Origin: Clostridia bacterium
GTDB taxonomy: Bacteria; Bacillota; Clostridia; Oscillospirales; Acutalibacteraceae
Direction of reading: 5' to 3'
Assembly: GCA_017537245.1 (NCBI GenBank)
Contig: JAFYLD010000036.1
Span: 1-46,197 of the forward strand
Length of the DNA stretch: 46,197 nucleotides
Shown: positions 44,498-46,197 of the stretch, piece by piece
Layout of the letters: each line of letters opens with the position of its first letter
Position numbering within the stretch: position 1 is the first letter of the stretch
The notes under the pieces: model-generated
Databases searched by the model: none
What the model was told of the DNA's origin: nothing
Seen by the model: the letters and a program-made list of their open reading frames with translations, nothing else
Made by a program: the position numbers and the translations under genes

Positions 44498-44851
44498 ATG
44501 CTTAAATTTATATGCTATCCCAAATGCACAACCTGTCAAAGAGCAAAAAAATGGCTCGATGACAACAAAATCGAATATGAATTAAGAGATATAAAACTCG
44601 ATAATCCTAAGCTCGCCGAATTAACCGATTGGTACAACAAAAGCGGATTGGCGATAAGAAAATTCTTTAACACAAGCGGTCTGCTTTATAAATCGTTAGA
44701 TTTAAAAAACAAATTACTAGAAATGAGCGAAGACGAGATGCTAAAACTTCTTGCAACCGATGGTATGCTTGTTAAAAGGCCGTTGCTCATAAGTGATGAT
44801 TTTGTGCTTGTAGGTTTTAAAGAAAATGAGTGGAATACAATCTTAAAATAA
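44498..44851 (+). CDS. ArsC/Spx-like thioredoxin-fold protein
   Basis: This 117-residue protein has the C10-T-T-C13 redox motif near the N-terminus, followed by the family pattern KWLDDNKIEYELRDI. RKFFNTSGLLYK and KRPLLISDDFVLVGF complete an ArsC-type fold. Spx- or MgsR-like stress regulation is more likely than arsenate reduction because there are no ars genes nearby. It ends the operon with a good terminator. Confidence 0.9.
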   Translation: MLKFICYPKCTTCQRAKKWLDDNKIEYELRDIKLDNPKLAELTDWYNKSGLAIRKFFNTSGLLYKSLDLKNKLLEMSEDEMLKLLATDGMLVKRPLLISDDFVLVGFKENEWNTILK

Positions 44852-44880
44852 CCCGATTTTTCGGGTTATTTTTATTTTTG
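44847..44880 (+). terminator. terminator of the arabinose/rhamnose operon
   Basis: The stem is AATAACCCGA/TCGGGTTATT with a 4-base T loop and T-rich tail. Confidence 0.88.
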
Positions 44881-44915
44881 CAACAAATACTAACTAAAAA
44901 AGTGAGGTTAGTGTT

Positions 44916-45689
44916 ATGGCAAAAAGAATAGGAAAAAGAACAATAATTTTAGATAACAAGCCCTATATAATCGGTTACGGCTCGGTAGTTGGCAAAAAGG
45001 AGTTTGACGGGCCGCTAGGTCACGAATTTGACGCGCATAGTGATGATAGTCGATTGGGCGAAGAAAGTTACGAAAAGGCCGAAAGTACGCTTCAAAAAAT
45101 AGCGCTAGAAACTGCTATGCGTAAAGCAAACGTTAATGAAAACGATATAAAAATGATATTTGCGGGCGATCTTTTAAATCAGTGCATAGGTTCGTATTTT
45201 GGCCTGAGAGAAAAGGGAATACCGCTTATCGGTCTTTATGGCGCGTGTTCTACAATGACGCTGGGGTTATCGGTTGCATCTATTATGGTAGACAGCGGAG
45301 CTGCTGATATAGCGGCCGCAGTAACGTCGTCACACTTTTGCTCGGCCGAGCGGCAATATCGTTTTCCGCTAGAGTATGGCGCAGTGCGACCTCAATCGGC
45401 ACAGTGGACTGTAACGGGATCGGGAGCTACGATTTTATCAACCAAAAAGTGTGTCGGAAAACCATATATAAACGCTGTTTGTTTTGGTGAAGTAACCGAT
45501 CTAGGAATTACTGATACAAATAATATGGGTGCTGCTATGGCACCTGATGATGTTAAAATAAGACCATACCCAACACACGAGGGTATGGTCTTTTTCTACA
45601 CACAAATCTACATAAAGGGAGGTTTATTGCGCTACATAAAGTCTCGAAACCCTGTGTTTATGCGGGTTTTAGATGCTTTTGGCTATTGA
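44916..45689 (+). pseudogene. spoVAD: truncated stage V sporulation protein AD
   Basis: Residues 1 to about 209 match SpoVAD, a thiolase-like protein of the DPA uptake machinery: IIGYGSVVGKKEFDGPLG, YGACSTMTLG and VTDLGITDTNNMGAAMAP. The family runs to about 330-340 residues, but here the match stops at MAP, and the frame continues with 48 unrelated residues that read through a terminator hairpin to TGA at 45689. So the last third of SpoVAD is missing, and foreign DNA begins near 45545-45560. The ribosome site is GTGAGGT. The protein is unlikely to work unless another copy exists. Confidence 0.85.
45561..45595 (+). terminator. terminator-like hairpin at the spoVAD break point
   Basis: An 11-bp perfect stem AGACCATACCC/GGGTATGGTCT with a 9-base loop is followed by five T. 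It lies inside the aberrant tail of the spoVAD frame and therefore belongs to the inserted DNA. Confidence 0.85.
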
Positions 45690-45751
45690 CACATAAATCA
45701 ATAAAGCAAAGTGCACAACACCATTTTACAACAAAATTTTATCAAAATCAA

Positions 45752-45790
45752 TGAGAGAAAAATTAGGAGGTTATCTTCAAATTTCTCTCA
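45752..45790 (+). promoter_or_regulatory. inverted repeat before the AbiEi-like gene, possible operator
   Basis: TGAGAGAAA (45752-45760) and TTTCTCTCA (45782-45790) are a perfect 9-bp inverted repeat with 21 bases between. AbiEi antitoxins are known to repress their own operons by binding inverted repeats. An AGGAGG lies between the arms, and a second, correctly placed AGGAGG precedes the ATG. Confidence 0.5.
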
Positions 45791-45807
45791 ATAGACAGGA
45801 GGAAAAA

Positions 45808-46197
45808 ATGACTTTTTTTGAAAAACTAACTAAGGATTTCGGATATAACCAGCCCATTATGGTTAGCGAAGTTGAATATGATAATTATGATAGTCAATCA
45901 ATTTATAGAGAATTGAGCAGACTATGCGCTAAAAAATTAGTGGTAAGATTTGATACAGGTGTTTACTACATACCAAAAGCAACTCCGTTTGGAGTTGCAC
46001 ACTTTAATCCTAAAAAAGTAATTGACAAGAAATTTATAAAAGATGGTGAAAAAGTCTTCGGATACTATTCAGGAAGTTATCTGCAATACGAACTCGGCAT
46101 ATCAAAACTAAAACCTGCTACCATTGAAATTTATACCAATAGCGAAAGTCGAGATTTGCACAAGGTCAAGTTAGGTAATTATCAAATTGCACTTCGC
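45808..46197 (+). CDS. AbiEi-like type IV antitoxin / DUF6088 protein (3' partial)
   Basis: One hundred and thirty codons are visible before the window ends. The N-terminus is a winged-helix domain: SIYRELSRLCAKKLVVRFDTGVYYIPK, the typical ending of such antitoxin domains. A segment resembling the AbiEi linker follows (SGSYLQYELGISKLKPATIEIYTN), then the start of the C-terminal domain. In the AbiE system the antitoxin represses transcription, and the AbiEii nucleotidyltransferase toxin gene follows it, probably just outside the window. AGGAGG is perfectly placed. Confidence 0.75.
   Translation, partial: MTFFEKLTKDFGYNQPIMVSEVEYDNYDSQSIYRELSRLCAKKLVVRFDTGVYYIPKATPFGVAHFNPKKVIDKKFIKDGEKVFGYYSGSYLQYELGISKLKPATIEIYTNSESRDLHKVKLGNYQIALR

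Larger units (their letters stand above)
45553..46197 (+). mobile_element. left end of an inserted accessory element (right end outside window)
   Basis: This is the sequence replacing the 3' third of spoVAD. It holds the terminator hairpin, an inverted repeat AAACCC/GGGTTT around 45649-45671, another inverted repeat at 45752-45790 and an AbiEi-like gene. No transposase is visible. The exact boundary and the element type are not known. Confidence 0.45.

Noticed and set aside
44498..44851. Dedicated arsenate reductase
   Set aside because: No ars genes are nearby, and the CxxC spacing and length fit Spx/ArsC-like proteins more generally.

Overview
The window looks like chromosome from a spore-forming, low-GC Bacillota, most likely an uncultured gut-type member of the Clostridia. 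The evidence is spoVAC and spoVAD homologues, AT-rich intergenic DNA, strong Shine-Dalgarno sites, many TTGACA/TATAAT promoters, and a fibre-sugar catabolic cluster. Species cannot be named from sequence alone. No tRNA, rRNA or CRISPR array was seen.

Region 1 (1-8703) is the late end of a prophage. It opens with a huge polyvalent protein gene, cut by the window start, that ends in a nuclease-like polymorphic toxin domain. An immunity candidate follows, then a second, apparently silent toxin/immunity cassette (AHH nuclease plus Imm11/DUF1629). Both cassettes begin with the same 126-bp sequence, and an 84-bp third copy closes the array just before a terminator. Tail-tip/baseplate genes, an amidase endolysin with a CW_7 domain and an r1t-type holin follow.

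Region 2 (8704-14948) is ordinary chromosome: tspO, mscL with a zinc ribbon, a Gfo/Idh/MocA oxidoreductase, a DegV protein, an alpha/beta hydrolase and a U32 peptidase family protein. Region 3 (14949-22690) is rpoB-rpoC under its own near-perfect sigma-A promoter, without the usual rplJL genes in front. Region 4 (22700-27931, minus strand) holds a PASTA lipoprotein and a glycolytic block pgk-tpiA-gpmI, with trmL upstream. The glycolytic gaps carry paired REP-like hairpins whose stems covary.

Region 5 (27990-36040) has a membrane protein, spoVAC, a yitT/lysR divergent pair, a mosaic of two gene fragments (deacetylase and spoVAC), an N-acylglucosamine 2-epimerase, a polysaccharide deacetylase, small membrane proteins and a YhcC-type radical SAM protein. 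Region 6 (36038-44851) is a plant-polysaccharide side-chain locus: GH43, GH78 alpha-L-rhamnosidase, an FGGY kinase, araA and araD, then an M14 peptidase, a TIGR04076 protein and an ArsC/Spx-like protein. The predicted flow is extraction of arabinose and rhamnose, then arabinose to xylulose-5-phosphate.

Region 7 (44880-46197) is a spoVAD that stops matching its family after about 209 codons and runs into foreign-looking DNA. That DNA has a terminator, inverted repeats and the start of an AbiEi-like antitoxin gene, cut by the window end.

The strongest candidate for an unusual system is the prophage toxin cassette array at 3234-5546. The spoVAC/deacetylase mosaic scar and the broken spoVAD are the next most interesting.
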